Shown here: in pieces, positions 42,085-50,541 of the stretch | How positions within the stretch are numbered: position 1 is the first letter of the stretch | Layout: every line of letters starts with the position of its first letter | Assembly: GCF_900128895.1 (NCBI RefSeq) | Contig: NZ_FSQW01000001.1 | Span: 1,302,001-1,366,000, forward strand | Source of the DNA: Parasphingorhabdus marina DSM 22363 | GTDB lineage: Bacteria > Pseudomonadota > Alphaproteobacteria > Sphingomonadales > Sphingomonadaceae | Direction of reading: 5' to 3' | Length of the DNA stretch: 64,000 bases | Position numbers and translations under genes: made by a program | Notes under the pieces: model-generated | The model's input: the letters and a program-made list of their open reading frames with translations, nothing else | Told to the model about the DNA's origin: nothing | The model's database searches: none

Positions 42085-43530
42085 ATGACCCCGGACAACA
42101 GACAGATAGTTATAAGCGGTGGCGGACCAAGTGGCCTCGCTGCCGCGTTGCTGTTTGCCGATCTGGGCTGGGAAGATATTGTCCTGGTTGAGCGGCGCCA
42201 GTCGCCGGGCGATTTCGAGAAAAACAAGGCTTTCAACTATCAGATCGACCCTCGGGGTCAGAAGCTGTTGAAGCGGCTCGAAATCAACAGGATGCTTGAC
42301 GAATATGGTGTTGCCAATCGGGGCTTCACCCTGACGTCTATCGGGCCCGATGGTGAAGCCTCTTTGACTAGTCCTCCGATAATCGATCCCGATCGCGAAA
42401 CGTCCTATTGGACGACACGCCGGAACTTTCTGGAAATGATGTATCGCGCCGTCGCGGAGCGCAATGACGGACGTATTCGCCTGTTATATGACCACAGCTT
42501 CCAAGGGATTACGCTAGATGCAGACGAAATTCCCCGGGTGACGATTTCCGACGGGAATGGCGCAAAGCAGATCTTCCAGCCGGATTTGCTGCTCGCTTGT
42601 GACGGGCTTGTATCGCAAGCTCGTCAATCATTGGCCCAGTGGCCTGGGATGGCACCAGATTATTTTGAGATGATCCAATATCCCTCCGCCAGTACCGGTC
42701 TCACCTACAAGGTACTCAATCTTCCTGCCTGTTTTCCGGTCCAGGGAAAAATTGACGCAGCAGATGATCATCGCATGACCTATTCGATAGTCTCACGCCA
42801 CACGAACCCCGGTGACGCGATGGCACTTTTTGCCTTTCCCGTGACCGATCCCGGTCATCCGCGAAGCGTGAACATCATCCGGGCCGCGGACCACAATCTG
42901 TGGAAGATCGACAATGCCGATGATCTGATCGCTTATCTGCAAGACGCGTTCCCGCAGCTGGACATTTCGGAAATCGTCTCCCGGGCAGAGGCCGAGGATT
43001 TTGTCAAAATCGAGGCCGGACGATTTCCTGCGCCACAACATGCCAGACACGTCCATGCCAAAATTGGGCAGGGCCACAATGTAATGCACTGTTTGCTGAT
43101 TGGCGATGCCGCGCATGCCTTTCCACCAGACCTGGGACTTGGCGTGAATTCTGCTCTGGAAGATCTATTTGTCCTCGATGACATCCTTGCCAGTGCCGGG
43201 GGAAATCTCGAGGAAGTTTGCCACACATACGAAAAGCAGCGACTCCCGAACAATGCCTCATTGACGCGTCTCGTTCAAACTGTTGCGCCTTACCAGTATA
43301 ACCATAAGCCCTGGCATTTCAGAAAATGGTTATTGATGTTCATGATCCAGCTCGGGCTCAACAGGATCATGCCCTGGCTGATCGACAAACCCACATTCCA
43401 GCTCACGCAAAACCATGATTTGGATTTTGTTGAAATTGAACGGCGGCAGAAAAAATCCAGATCAACATTGATGCTGTTGGGAGCAGCACTGACCGCGGCG
43501 CTGCTGTTCGGCCTGGTCGCTCTATTCTAG
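42085..43530 (+). CDS. Kynurenine 3-monooxygenase-like FAD monooxygenase with C-terminal membrane anchor
   Basis: 481 residues. IVISGGGPSGLAAALLFADLG binds FAD; RRQSPGDFEKNKAFNYQIDPRG and LLIGDAAHAFPPDLGLGVNSALED fit the kynurenine 3-monooxygenase branch of class A flavoproteins. A basic stretch (RRQKKSRS) followed by a hydrophobic helix (LMLLGAALTAALLFGLVALF) at the very end should anchor it to the inner membrane, as kynurenine monooxygenases are anchored. No strong ribosome site precedes the ATG. It stands alone between a terminator and a convergent aldehyde dehydrogenase gene. Since no other kynurenine-pathway gene is nearby, the true substrate may be another aromatic amine or acid. Confidence 0.83.
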   Translation: MTPDNRQIVISGGGPSGLAAALLFADLGWEDIVLVERRQSPGDFEKNKAFNYQIDPRGQKLLKRLEINRMLDEYGVANRGFTLTSIGPDGEASLTSPPIIDPDRETSYWTTRRNFLEMMYRAVAERNDGRIRLLYDHSFQGITLDADEIPRVTISDGNGAKQIFQPDLLLACDGLVSQARQSLAQWPGMAPDYFEMIQYPSASTGLTYKVLNLPACFPVQGKIDAADDHRMTYSIVSRHTNPGDAMALFAFPVTDPGHPRSVNIIRAADHNLWKIDNADDLIAYLQDAFPQLDISEIVSRAEAEDFVKIEAGRFPAPQHARHVHAKIGQGHNVMHCLLIGDAAHAFPPDLGLGVNSALEDLFVLDDILASAGGNLEEVCHTYEKQRLPNNASLTRLVQTVAPYQYNHKPWHFRKWLLMFMIQLGLNRIMPWLIDKPTFQLTQNHDLDFVEIERRQKKSRSTLMLLGAALTAALLFGLVALF

Positions 43531-43564
43531 GGCAATCCTGTCAGTCCGGCACGCTTCGATCAGA

Positions 43565-45079
43565 TCAGACAATGGCGCAGACGGTTTTCAGCTCGAGATA
43601 GTTCTGCAGCGCGGCCTGACCACTGTCCCGGCCCCAGCCGGACTGTTTCATGCCACCAATCGGCAGTGACGCGTCATACATGGCATGGCCGTTGATCCAT
43701 ATCGTGCCGGCCTTCAGCCGGTTGGCCATCCGGATCCCGTTTGACATGCCCTCGGTCCATACACCTGCTGCCAGACCATATTCGCTGTCATTGGCAGCAG
43801 CCACGACTTCGTCGGTGTCATCAAATGGTGTCACCACCACAACCGGGCCGAAAATTTCCTCACGCACGATCCGCATGTCCGGTTTCACATCAGTGATCAC
43901 GGTTGGTGCAACAAAGCTGGCATTGGGTCCGCCGGTTTCTCCGCCGGCCACAATTGACGCGCCGCTGGATTTTCCATCGGCGATATATTCGGCGACTTTG
44001 GCGCTATGCTCTCTCGATACCAGTGGCCCCATCTGCGTTTCAGGGTTGAGCCCGTGGCCCAGTGTAATCTGCTCTCCAATCGCGGCGACCCCCTCGATCA
44101 CCTTGTCCTGGATCGAGCTGTGGCAATAGAGACGCGATCCCGCGATACAGACCTGGCCACCGTTGAAAAATATGGCATTGGCCGCGCCTTGCACGGCGGC
44201 ATCGATGTCCGCGTCGGGCATGATGATGACCGGTGACTTGCCGCCAAGCTCGAGCGTGACTTTCTTCAGATTGCCTTTCGCGGCATCCAGTATCTGCCGA
44301 CCAGTGGCGGTTGAGCCGGTGAAGGCAATCTTGTCGACACCGGGATGTTGCGCGAGAGCGGCTCCGGCCTCGTTGCCATAACCGGTGACTAAATTGACCA
44401 CCCCGTCCGGCAATCCCGCTTCCTGCATCAGCTCGAGCAGCCGGACCGCTGTCAGAGAGGTATTCTCCGCCGGCTTGAGGACAATTGTACAACCGGCCGC
44501 AAGCGCCGGCGCCAGTTTCATGGCCGTCAGGACCAGCGGCGAGTTCCAGGGTACAATGGCACCAACCACGCCAACCGGTTCCTTCTGGGTATAGGCAAAG
44601 ACTTGCTTGCCCTCCGGCTGATAATTGATTGAGGTGGGAATGGTGGTACCCTCAATCTTCGTGGCCAGACCGGAAAAATAGCGGAACTGGTTTACAGCTC
44701 CCGGGATTTCGGCCCAGCGGCCGACATACAGGGCCTTGCCCTGGTCGAGGGTTTCGAGCTCGGCCAGCTCATCAATATTCGCTTCGATCAAATCCGCAAT
44801 TCGCCACAGCAGCTGGCTTCTTTCCATCGGAGTCATGCCACTCCAGGCCGCGCCTTCAAGGGCTCTCCGGGCTGCTGCCACGGCCTTGTCGACATCTCGC
44901 GCATCGCAGCGTTGTAGCTTGCCAATCACCTGTCCGGTCGCAGGATCAAGTGTTTCAAAAACGTCTCCGCTTTCCGTTTCAACCCATTGCCCGTCGATCA
45001 GGATTTTCTGGGCCGGACACGCCAGTAAAGCCGATGCTGCCTTGCCGGGTTCCGGAGCGGAGATGTCGATTTGCTGCAC
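43565..45079 (-). CDS. Aldehyde dehydrogenase (phenylacetaldehyde/betaine aldehyde type)
   Basis: 504 residues from GTG 45079, which has GGAG six bases upstream. A TTG at 45091 is also in frame but overlaps that ribosome site. VPWNSPL, FTGSTATGRQ, catalytic Glu in LELGGKSP, catalytic Cys in NGGQVCIAGSR and SGWGRDSGQAAL at the end are complete. It oxidises an aldehyde to an acid with NAD(P). It converges with the kynurenine-monooxygenase-like gene (34-bp gap). It is the second aldehyde dehydrogenase of the island, and the two share only family-level features. Confidence 0.92.
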   Translation of the reverse strand: MQQIDISAPEPGKAASALLACPAQKILIDGQWVETESGDVFETLDPATGQVIGKLQRCDARDVDKAVAAARRALEGAAWSGMTPMERSQLLWRIADLIEANIDELAELETLDQGKALYVGRWAEIPGAVNQFRYFSGLATKIEGTTIPTSINYQPEGKQVFAYTQKEPVGVVGAIVPWNSPLVLTAMKLAPALAAGCTIVLKPAENTSLTAVRLLELMQEAGLPDGVVNLVTGYGNEAGAALAQHPGVDKIAFTGSTATGRQILDAAKGNLKKVTLELGGKSPVIIMPDADIDAAVQGAANAIFFNGGQVCIAGSRLYCHSSIQDKVIEGVAAIGEQITLGHGLNPETQMGPLVSREHSAKVAEYIADGKSSGASIVAGGETGGPNASFVAPTVITDVKPDMRIVREEIFGPVVVVTPFDDTDEVVAAANDSEYGLAAGVWTEGMSNGIRMANRLKAGTIWINGHAMYDASLPIGGMKQSGWGRDSGQAALQNYLELKTVCAIV

Positions 45080-45567
45080 TGATTTCTCCAATCGTCCTGT
45101 GTAATATCCAAACCTGAGAGATTGTTGTCTAGCAACAGTGGGGTTTTGACAACCAGCCCGACCGGAACTTTGTTCAACAGATGGTCAACCATCCAGCCGC
45201 ATCATGGCAGTCCATACCAAAGCCCGGAAGTCGCACGCTGTTTCGGTGATGACCAACACGCGGCAAAGTGCGGACCTTCGGACAGGTGCGTACCGTTCAT
45301 ATCGGCAAACGCGATCGCTGCGGGCCCAAAAAGCATACTCCAACAGCTCATCTGATATCCAGAGGAGTGCTCCCTGGCTGTTGGCCCATTCACCTGAAGC
45401 GGCTTTGAACGGCCATATTTCGATATCTTGCCAGACGCCGGCACCAGTGATTCGCCTGGTCAGGTTGATCTATGGTGCGAAAACGCAACATCGGCTCTGA
45501 AAAACAATCCGTTCCACTGCACCTTGCCTGAGCTATCTCAGACGCGACAATGCAGAGGAGTTCCGGG
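45080..45567. other. Intergenic region of about 490 bp, no gene seen
   Basis: This gap must contain the promoter of the minus-strand aldehyde dehydrogenase gene and of the plus-strand lipoprotein gene. The short frames inside lack ribosome sites and recognisable domains. TGTTG-TCTAG-CAACA (45122-45136) is a 5-bp inverted repeat close to the aldehyde dehydrogenase start. The region may mark the border between the catabolic island and the envelope module. Confidence 0.4.
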
Positions 45568-46359
45568 ATGAGAAGACTTAAACTATATTCGGCACGTTTT
45601 GCTCTCGTCGGAGCCATGCTGTTTGCGGCGGGGTGTTCTGCTCTTCAAGCGCAATCGGCGAACTCCGCCGGTCAGGCACAAAATGGCGCCGCGGGTATAA
45701 AGTCCGTCAAGATTGAGCTGCCGCCGCAATCGCTTTTCTCGGTTATCGCATTTGATTACAAGCGAACAGAAGAAGCAAAGGAAGCGCGGGCGGAATTTCA
45801 GTCGTCCGCTATTCCGATGGCGACGGAATATGGCTTTGCGCGACACGGCGCCTTGCTGATCAACGGTCCCAGCATTGGCACATACAAGCCACAAGGACTC
45901 TTGTTGACCAGCTGGCCCAGTCAATCTGCTTATGACCAGTTTGCCAATGATCCACGCTGGCCTGAATTCAGCGAATTGCGGCGCTCGATCTGGAATGACA
46001 TTCGCTATTACCGCGACGTTCAGGAGGATGGGCTCTCGCTGACATTAAGAAGTGACAAATTCTACACTCTGGCGATTGCACATACCGATCCGGAAAATGC
46101 CGCGGATTATGACCAGTATCTCGCCAATCTCCGAGGCGAAGTCGAGCGCAATGGAGGCAGATTTGTCCTCAAGCTGGTGAATCCCAATCTTGAATCTCTG
46201 TCCGGTGCGAAGTCTCCCAATCAGCTGACCTTTATTGAGTGGGACGACGCAGACGGTGCGGACCGATTGTTGCGGTCTGATGTGTATAAGGCGAACCGCC
46301 ACCTGGCCGCATCGGGAACGAAAGAACTCGCATTCTATCGCCTCCGACCGTCAATCTGA
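45568..46359 (+). CDS. Lipoprotein with two DUF1330-like (dimeric alpha/beta barrel) repeats
   Basis: 263 residues from ATG 45568; AGAGGAG lies seven bases upstream. The signal ends in lipobox FAAGC. Two tandem domains follow, one from about residue 50 (FSVIAFDYKRTEEAKEARAEF ... WPSQSAYDQFANDPRW) and one from about 160 (YTLAIAHTDPENAADYDQYL ... FIEWDDADGADRLLRSDVYK). Each has the look of the small DUF1330/EthD ferredoxin-like fold. Function unknown; envelope location is likely. It converges with a LysR gene 16 bp downstream. Confidence 0.72.
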   Translation: MRRLKLYSARFALVGAMLFAAGCSALQAQSANSAGQAQNGAAGIKSVKIELPPQSLFSVIAFDYKRTEEAKEARAEFQSSAIPMATEYGFARHGALLINGPSIGTYKPQGLLLTSWPSQSAYDQFANDPRWPEFSELRRSIWNDIRYYRDVQEDGLSLTLRSDKFYTLAIAHTDPENAADYDQYLANLRGEVERNGGRFVLKLVNPNLESLSGAKSPNQLTFIEWDDADGADRLLRSDVYKANRHLAASGTKELAFYRLRPSI

Positions 46360-46375
46360 TTTTTTTATTTGAATA

Positions 46376-47263
46376 TCAAGTATTTAAGTCGTGTTGCCCA
46401 TTGCCTTGAAGCAATGAGCGATATGAAGTCATCGCCTCGGCAAAATAGGCCAGGGCTGCCTTTGCACGGGCCGTGCGGGCAAAGTCAGGATGGCACAACA
46501 ACCAGAAGGTTTCGACCTCGATCACCGGAGCACCTGGCAACCGCACCAGATCAGGATCCTTATCCGCCATAAAACAGGCAGCCCGTCCCATCCCAAGGCC
46601 ATGTTTCAGAGCAGCGAACCGTCCTGCAATCGTGGTGATGGTCATACTGATGGCAGCGTCAGGATAGGGCGACTGCTCCAGCCATGATTGCCACCTTTGT
46701 TGCTCACCGGGCGGAGCGATCCATTGCAAATCATGCGTTGCCGTATTCGCGAGATAATCCTTGTGCGCATAGACAGATAGTGAATAGGGAAACAGGCGTC
46801 TGCCCACCCAATGTTCCGGAGGACTGTCCGCCGCTCTCAACACGATGTCAGCCTCCGCCCGGTCAAGATCGACAAATCGATCGGTTGAGTCGACCGTCAA
46901 ATCAATTTCGGGATGCTGTTGTCCAAAGGCTGACACGTCATTGATCAGCAGATGTTGCAGCACCAGCGCGGGAATGGAGATCGACAGCGGCCCCGACAGG
47001 TTTCGTCCGGCCGCTCGCTGCTTGCGTCCTGCCTCATCGCTAATTTGTTCCATCTTCTCGGCGGCCTCGACTATGGTTTGGCCTGCCTTTGTTGGCCAGT
47101 ATCCGGTGGACGATTTTTGAAGAAATGGTCCTGACGGCTCTTTGTTCAACTGCTGCAACCGGCGCGAAACCGTAGCATGGTTTACCCCTAGATTGCGTGC
47201 CGCACCACGAAGGGATTTTTCGCGCGCAACAGCCAGTACCAGTTGATAGTCACTCCATTCCAT
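46376..47263 (-). CDS. LysR-family transcriptional regulator
   Basis: 295 residues. The N-terminal helix-turn-helix (YQLVLAVAREKSLRGAARNLGVNHATVSRRLQQLNK) and the LysR substrate-binding domain (LSISIPALVLQHLL, DLDRAEADIVLRAA, GRFAALKHGLGMG) are complete. The HTH variant with NHATVSRR is typical of regulators that control a neighbouring oxidoreductase or transporter. Its target is not clear: upstream lies the divergent side of the lysozyme-inhibitor-like gene, which reads in the same direction. No T-N11-A site stands out. Confidence 0.9.
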   Translation of the reverse strand: MEWSDYQLVLAVAREKSLRGAARNLGVNHATVSRRLQQLNKEPSGPFLQKSSTGYWPTKAGQTIVEAAEKMEQISDEAGRKQRAAGRNLSGPLSISIPALVLQHLLINDVSAFGQQHPEIDLTVDSTDRFVDLDRAEADIVLRAADSPPEHWVGRRLFPYSLSVYAHKDYLANTATHDLQWIAPPGEQQRWQSWLEQSPYPDAAISMTITTIAGRFAALKHGLGMGRAACFMADKDPDLVRLPGAPVIEVETFWLLCHPDFARTARAKAALAYFAEAMTSYRSLLQGNGQHDLNT

Positions 47264-47392
47264 TGGTGTGTTCTTGCACCAATGCGCATGTGTTACAATC
47301 CGCCACGTTCAAACAAGCAATCACGCGTATGGCCGCAACGCGCACGGTGCCATGGTCTTTGGAGTCAGGCGCTGGCCAATCCAGGGAGTTCT

Positions 47393-47782
47393 TCACGGAG
47401 AAACCTTGCAGTTCTGGAAGCGCGTATCGTCCGAATGAGCGGTTTCTTTTGATGAAAATTCTGCAGAGTCACCTTTGATATGGAAACTGGCCAGGTCGGA
47501 CGCATAGCGCACGCCGCTTCCGCTTTGCGACAGAGGTAACAGCAACGTCCGGCTTTTTTCAGGACTTCGATCGGAAGGCAATGTGACGGAAATCAACTCG
47601 TTGGAGTCAATGGACATCCATGAGACCTTCAGGCGATAGTTGGAGTCACACATAAATATGGTTGGCAGCTGGTCCGAGCGGAATATCAGAGCCGGACCAT
47701 CTTCCGGTTGTGCAAATATGGGGGTGGCGAAACTGGCGAGAGTCAGGGCCGAACCTGCGATAATCAGCTTGCAAAAGGGCAT
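47393..47782 (-). CDS. Periplasmic MliC/PliC-type C-type lysozyme inhibitor
   Basis: 129 residues. Signal peptide with cleavage after IFA-QPE, then a small beta-barrel domain. The pattern FMCDSNYRLKVSW ... VTLPSD ... LLPLSQSGSGVRYASDLASFHIKGDSAEFSS ... QNCKV matches the MliC fold, including the inhibitory S-G-x-R-Y loop and a Cys pair for a disulphide. It would protect peptidoglycan from C-type lysozymes. GAAGGAG lies eight bases before the ATG. An ATAGTG-N6-CTCTAT operator candidate lies 35 bp upstream, in the same intergenic gap as the site of the divergent lipoprotein gene. Confidence 0.78.
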   Translation of the reverse strand: MPFCKLIIAGSALTLASFATPIFAQPEDGPALIFRSDQLPTIFMCDSNYRLKVSWMSIDSNELISVTLPSDRSPEKSRTLLLPLSQSGSGVRYASDLASFHIKGDSAEFSSKETAHSDDTRFQNCKVSP

Positions 47783-47816
47783 AAGACAACTCCTTCTCTG
47801 GGGACGAGCGCCCGCA

Positions 47817-47834
47817 ATAGTGTTCCAACTCTAT
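47817..47834. promoter_or_regulatory. Envelope-regulon palindrome E (ATAGTG-N6-CTCTAT)
   Basis: ATAGTG-TTCCAA-CTCTAT matches the ATRGTG-N6-CACYAT pattern with one mismatch in the right arm. It lies 35 bp upstream of the minus-strand lysozyme-inhibitor gene start. Confidence 0.5.
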
Positions 47835-47855
47835 CCGAATGCCGCTTGCCCAAGA

Positions 47856-47873
47856 ATGGTGTGATTGCACTAT
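47856..47873. promoter_or_regulatory. Envelope-regulon palindrome A (ATGGTG-N6-CACTAT)
   Basis: ATGGTG-TGATTG-CACTAT, extending to GAATGGTG/CACTATTC with one mismatch. It lies 58 bp upstream of the DUF4136-like lipoprotein start. The 15-base core GTGTGATTGCACTAT differs from site B at a single base. Confidence 0.65.
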
Positions 47874-47930
47874 TCCAGCCCGTTTCCGCGGGTTCTAGAA
47901 CGAGCGGCACCCCATTTCAGGAGAACTGCC

Positions 47931-48608
47931 ATGCGCCCACATAACCTGCTTTTACTTGCTGCCACGAGTCTGACCCTCTCCGCTTGTCTCGGAGGCAGTG
48001 GGCCGGTTCAAAGCAATATCTCGCAATTCCATTCCCTCGAATCTGTTCCGGCAACGGCCACCTTTTCCGTGGTGTCCTGGCGGCCGGAACTGGACCGGTC
48101 GCTTGAGTTTCGCAGCTATGCCCGGCGCCTGACAACGATCATGCGAGAGGCCGGCTTGCGGGTCGTGGCACCGGGGCAGCCTGCGGACTATATTGCCTAT
48201 CTGGACTATGGCATCGATGATGGTCGCCCGGTCACCTATACCTACAACGTGCCGCAATGGGGCATGACATACAATGCCCAGACAACCTCAACCGTTGTGG
48301 ACGAAACCAGGCCGGGACAGCAGGTGATCAACAGCACCGTGCGCGGTACGGATCCGACTTACGGAATCACCGGATATACGCAGGAGGTGCGGAACAGGAC
48401 CGTCTATTCGCGGTTTGTCCATGTCGATATTCTGCCCAAAAATGCGACCGCCAAAACCAGTCCGGTATATGAGTTGCGTCTGAAGAGCAGCGGATCCTGT
48501 GGCAGCATTCCGTCCCTGATGCCGCGTTTCATGCAGGCCATCGAGAAGCGGTTTGACCGCAAGTCCGGATATTCGGGCAAGGTGAAAACCGGCGGCGTGG
48601 ATTGCTAG
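47931..48608 (+). CDS. DUF4136-like lipoprotein
   Basis: 225 residues from ATG 47931; AGGAG lies eight bases upstream. The signal ends in lipobox LSAC. The body (ATFSVVSWRPELDRSLEFRSYARRLTTIMREAGLRVV ... ADYIAYLDYGIDDG) has the strand-helix pattern of DUF4136 lipoproteins, which are widespread outer-membrane proteins of unknown function. A 22-codon upstream extension lacks a signal and is not used. The palindrome at 47856-47873 precedes it. It is divergent from the lysozyme-inhibitor gene. Confidence 0.75.
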   Translation: MRPHNLLLLAATSLTLSACLGGSGPVQSNISQFHSLESVPATATFSVVSWRPELDRSLEFRSYARRLTTIMREAGLRVVAPGQPADYIAYLDYGIDDGRPVTYTYNVPQWGMTYNAQTTSTVVDETRPGQQVINSTVRGTDPTYGITGYTQEVRNRTVYSRFVHVDILPKNATAKTSPVYELRLKSSGSCGSIPSLMPRFMQAIEKRFDRKSGYSGKVKTGGVDC

Positions 48609-48712
48609 AAACCTGTCTGATGAAATTGCGGCAGGCACTGGTTATAACCACTTGAATAATTACAGTATTATTCCGGACCAATGAACTCCAGATGAACGAC
48701 CGTCTGCGGAAA

Positions 48713-48730
48713 ATAGTGTGATTCCACTAT
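48713..48730. promoter_or_regulatory. Envelope-regulon palindrome B (ATAGTG-N6-CACTAT)
   Basis: ATAGTG-TGATTC-CACTAT has perfect 6-bp arms and lies 59 bp upstream of the start at 48790. Confidence 0.65.
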
Positions 48731-48789
48731 GGGCTTCCAGCCGGATTTTCCAGATGATTGTTCTATCGCCAGACACGGGGAGAATGAAC

Positions 48790-50142
48790 ATGAGCAAGAT
48801 CAGAAAATATTCCGGATTGCCGCTGTCAGCATTAGCACTGGCGGTCACAACCATTGCCGGAGCCTCACCGGCCCTGGCGCAGGCAGACCAATTTAACGCG
48901 TTATTCGACAAGAAGAGCAGCGAAACGCGCGAGCTGGAACGGCGCGGCGATCAGGCGCGCGACCAGAGACGCAACAACCGGCAAGCCGCCAACCCGGATT
49001 TCAATGGCCGCGAATATCGCCAGCATGTTGGAGATCTGGCAGCGAACAGTGATCTGCAGGAGCTCGAGCAGCGCGGCTATGACGCGCGTCGGGGACGGCC
49101 CGGACATCAGATTGAGGATGTGAACGATCTTACGCCGACCGAGCGACAGCAGCTGGACCGTCGGGGTCGCGATGCGCAAGTCGCACATGGTGCACGACAG
49201 GGGTATCAAAATAACGGGCATCCTTCTGCGCAACGCAATACGAACCGCCACCAGCGCGGTCAGGCACGCACACCGCGCGGGACAGACTTCCGTGGCCCGG
49301 CTTATCGCAAACATGCTGGCCGACTGGCGGGGACCGGGAATCTGGAGCAGCTCGAGCAGCGCGGCTATGACGCGCGACGTGCCCGGCCGGGACACCAGTT
49401 TCGCGACGAATATGATTATACGCCAAATGAACGGCGTCAGTTGCAACGACAGGGCCGCCAGGCGCAGATCACCCATGGACAACGACAGGGGTATCGGCCG
49501 ACAGCGGCGGGAACAACCGCTGGCACCAGGCAGTATCAGCGGCAGGCGCGGTACGGGAACAATGGCTATCCGGGTGCAGGAAGAGCTCCGGTCCGCGGGC
49601 AGGGTGCGCGGAACATGAGCAGGACCAGCCGGATAAAATCCACTGCAAGGACTGGCTTCGCAGCGACATCTGTTTCGAACAGGGTATCGGCCGTCGATAT
49701 GGGCACCGAGGCCTTTGGCGGGCACAGCACCGGCATCGGCGAATATGGTGTCGACATGACCTTCGGCCAGGCGCAAACCTTTGCCAATGGCGGTGACCCG
49801 GTCATTGCTGCTGGCCGCGCCACAGAGCGGTTCGGGCACAATCTTTATGGTGCAGCGCGCGGTGTTGGTGACTCCATTCGTGATCCGCGGCGGATTCCAG
49901 GCAATGTCAATCGAGCGGTGACTGGCGCGGCGCGCGCGGGCGTGGGTGCGGTGCAGTATGTCGGCGAAAAGACCGTCAAGACAACCCGGGATGGGGCCCG
50001 GTTCATGACCGATCCCAACTATGCTGCCAAGCAGGTCAATTACGGGGCGAAACGGGTTGGGAAGACGGTAAGTAATATCGGCAAGTCCACCTGCAAGGGA
50101 TTTTCCACGCTCTTCGGCCTCAGCAAACGGAAGTGCAAATAG
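48790..50142 (+). CDS. Secreted Arg/Gln-rich protein with a duplicated 70-residue repeat
   Basis: 450 residues from ATG 48790; GGGGAGA lies upstream, and ATG 48784 is too close to it. Signal peptide with cleavage after ALA-QAD. Two units of about 70 residues can be aligned by eye: DFNGREYRQHVGDLA...ELEQRGYDARRGRPGHQ...LTPTERQQLDRRGRDAQ and DFRGPAYRKHAGRLA...QLEQRGYDARRARPGHQ...YTPNERRQLQRQGRQAQ. Each ends in HG-x-RQGY. The C-terminal 180 residues are basic and Gly/Ala-rich, with two Cys near the end. I do not recognise the family. It is probably a periplasmic or surface protein; the basic repeats could bind acidic polymers. Confidence 0.75.
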   Translation: MSKIRKYSGLPLSALALAVTTIAGASPALAQADQFNALFDKKSSETRELERRGDQARDQRRNNRQAANPDFNGREYRQHVGDLAANSDLQELEQRGYDARRGRPGHQIEDVNDLTPTERQQLDRRGRDAQVAHGARQGYQNNGHPSAQRNTNRHQRGQARTPRGTDFRGPAYRKHAGRLAGTGNLEQLEQRGYDARRARPGHQFRDEYDYTPNERRQLQRQGRQAQITHGQRQGYRPTAAGTTAGTRQYQRQARYGNNGYPGAGRAPVRGQGARNMSRTSRIKSTARTGFAATSVSNRVSAVDMGTEAFGGHSTGIGEYGVDMTFGQAQTFANGGDPVIAAGRATERFGHNLYGAARGVGDSIRDPRRIPGNVNRAVTGAARAGVGAVQYVGEKTVKTTRDGARFMTDPNYAAKQVNYGAKRVGKTVSNIGKSTCKGFSTLFGLSKRKCK

Positions 50143-50181
50143 GGGCGCCAAGCCCAACCGCTCTGTCGAAGGAGAACGAAC

Positions 50182-50541
50182 ATGACCGGTATGATGAAAA
50201 CACTGTCCGCAGCCACTCTTTTGATCGCCCCGATGATGGCATCCTTCTGGAGCGCACCGGTGCAGGCGAGCGGCACCACACCCCAGTACCGCGACTATTG
50301 CGAGGCCAAATACCGGAAGGGCGCCCTCAAAGGGGTCAAGCCGCGGTGGAGTTACGGCTATAACAGCCGCACAAAGCGGATGGAATGCCGGGAAGCGGAC
50401 TCCATGGGCTTCAATACCTCGGTCAAAGGCCGGACATTCTGGATCAACCTGAATGACCTCTGCCATTTCACGACCGGGCGGGCGGACTTCCACTGGCACG
50501 GAGAAGGCCGCGTTGCCTGCGGCAGGAATGACCACAGATGA
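50182..50541 (+). CDS. Small secreted four-cysteine protein, unrecognised domain (CxxKYR domain)
   Basis: 119 residues; AGGAG lies eight bases before ATG 50182. After a signal peptide (cleavage near VQA-SGT) the mature part is one domain with cysteines at 40, 69, 94 and 113. It begins YCEAKYRKGALKGVK, and contains SMGFN and FHWHGEGRVACG. The next protein carries the same domain with cysteines spaced 29, 25 and 18 residues apart (here 29, 25, 19), so two disulphides are likely. I know no family with this pattern. It is probably co-transcribed with the repeat protein 39 bp upstream and overlaps the next gene by 4 bp. Confidence 0.75.
   Translation: MTGMMKTLSAATLLIAPMMASFWSAPVQASGTTPQYRDYCEAKYRKGALKGVKPRWSYGYNSRTKRMECREADSMGFNTSVKGRTFWINLNDLCHFTTGRADFHWHGEGRVACGRNDHR

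Noticed and set aside
45104-45120. TATCC-N7-AGAGA before the aldehyde dehydrogenase gene as an IclR site
   Set aside because: The right arm matches at only three of five positions.
45202-45444. Minus-strand frame of 80 codons in the gap after the aldehyde dehydrogenase gene
   Set aside because: No ribosome site or domain; could be a gene remnant, but nothing supports a call.
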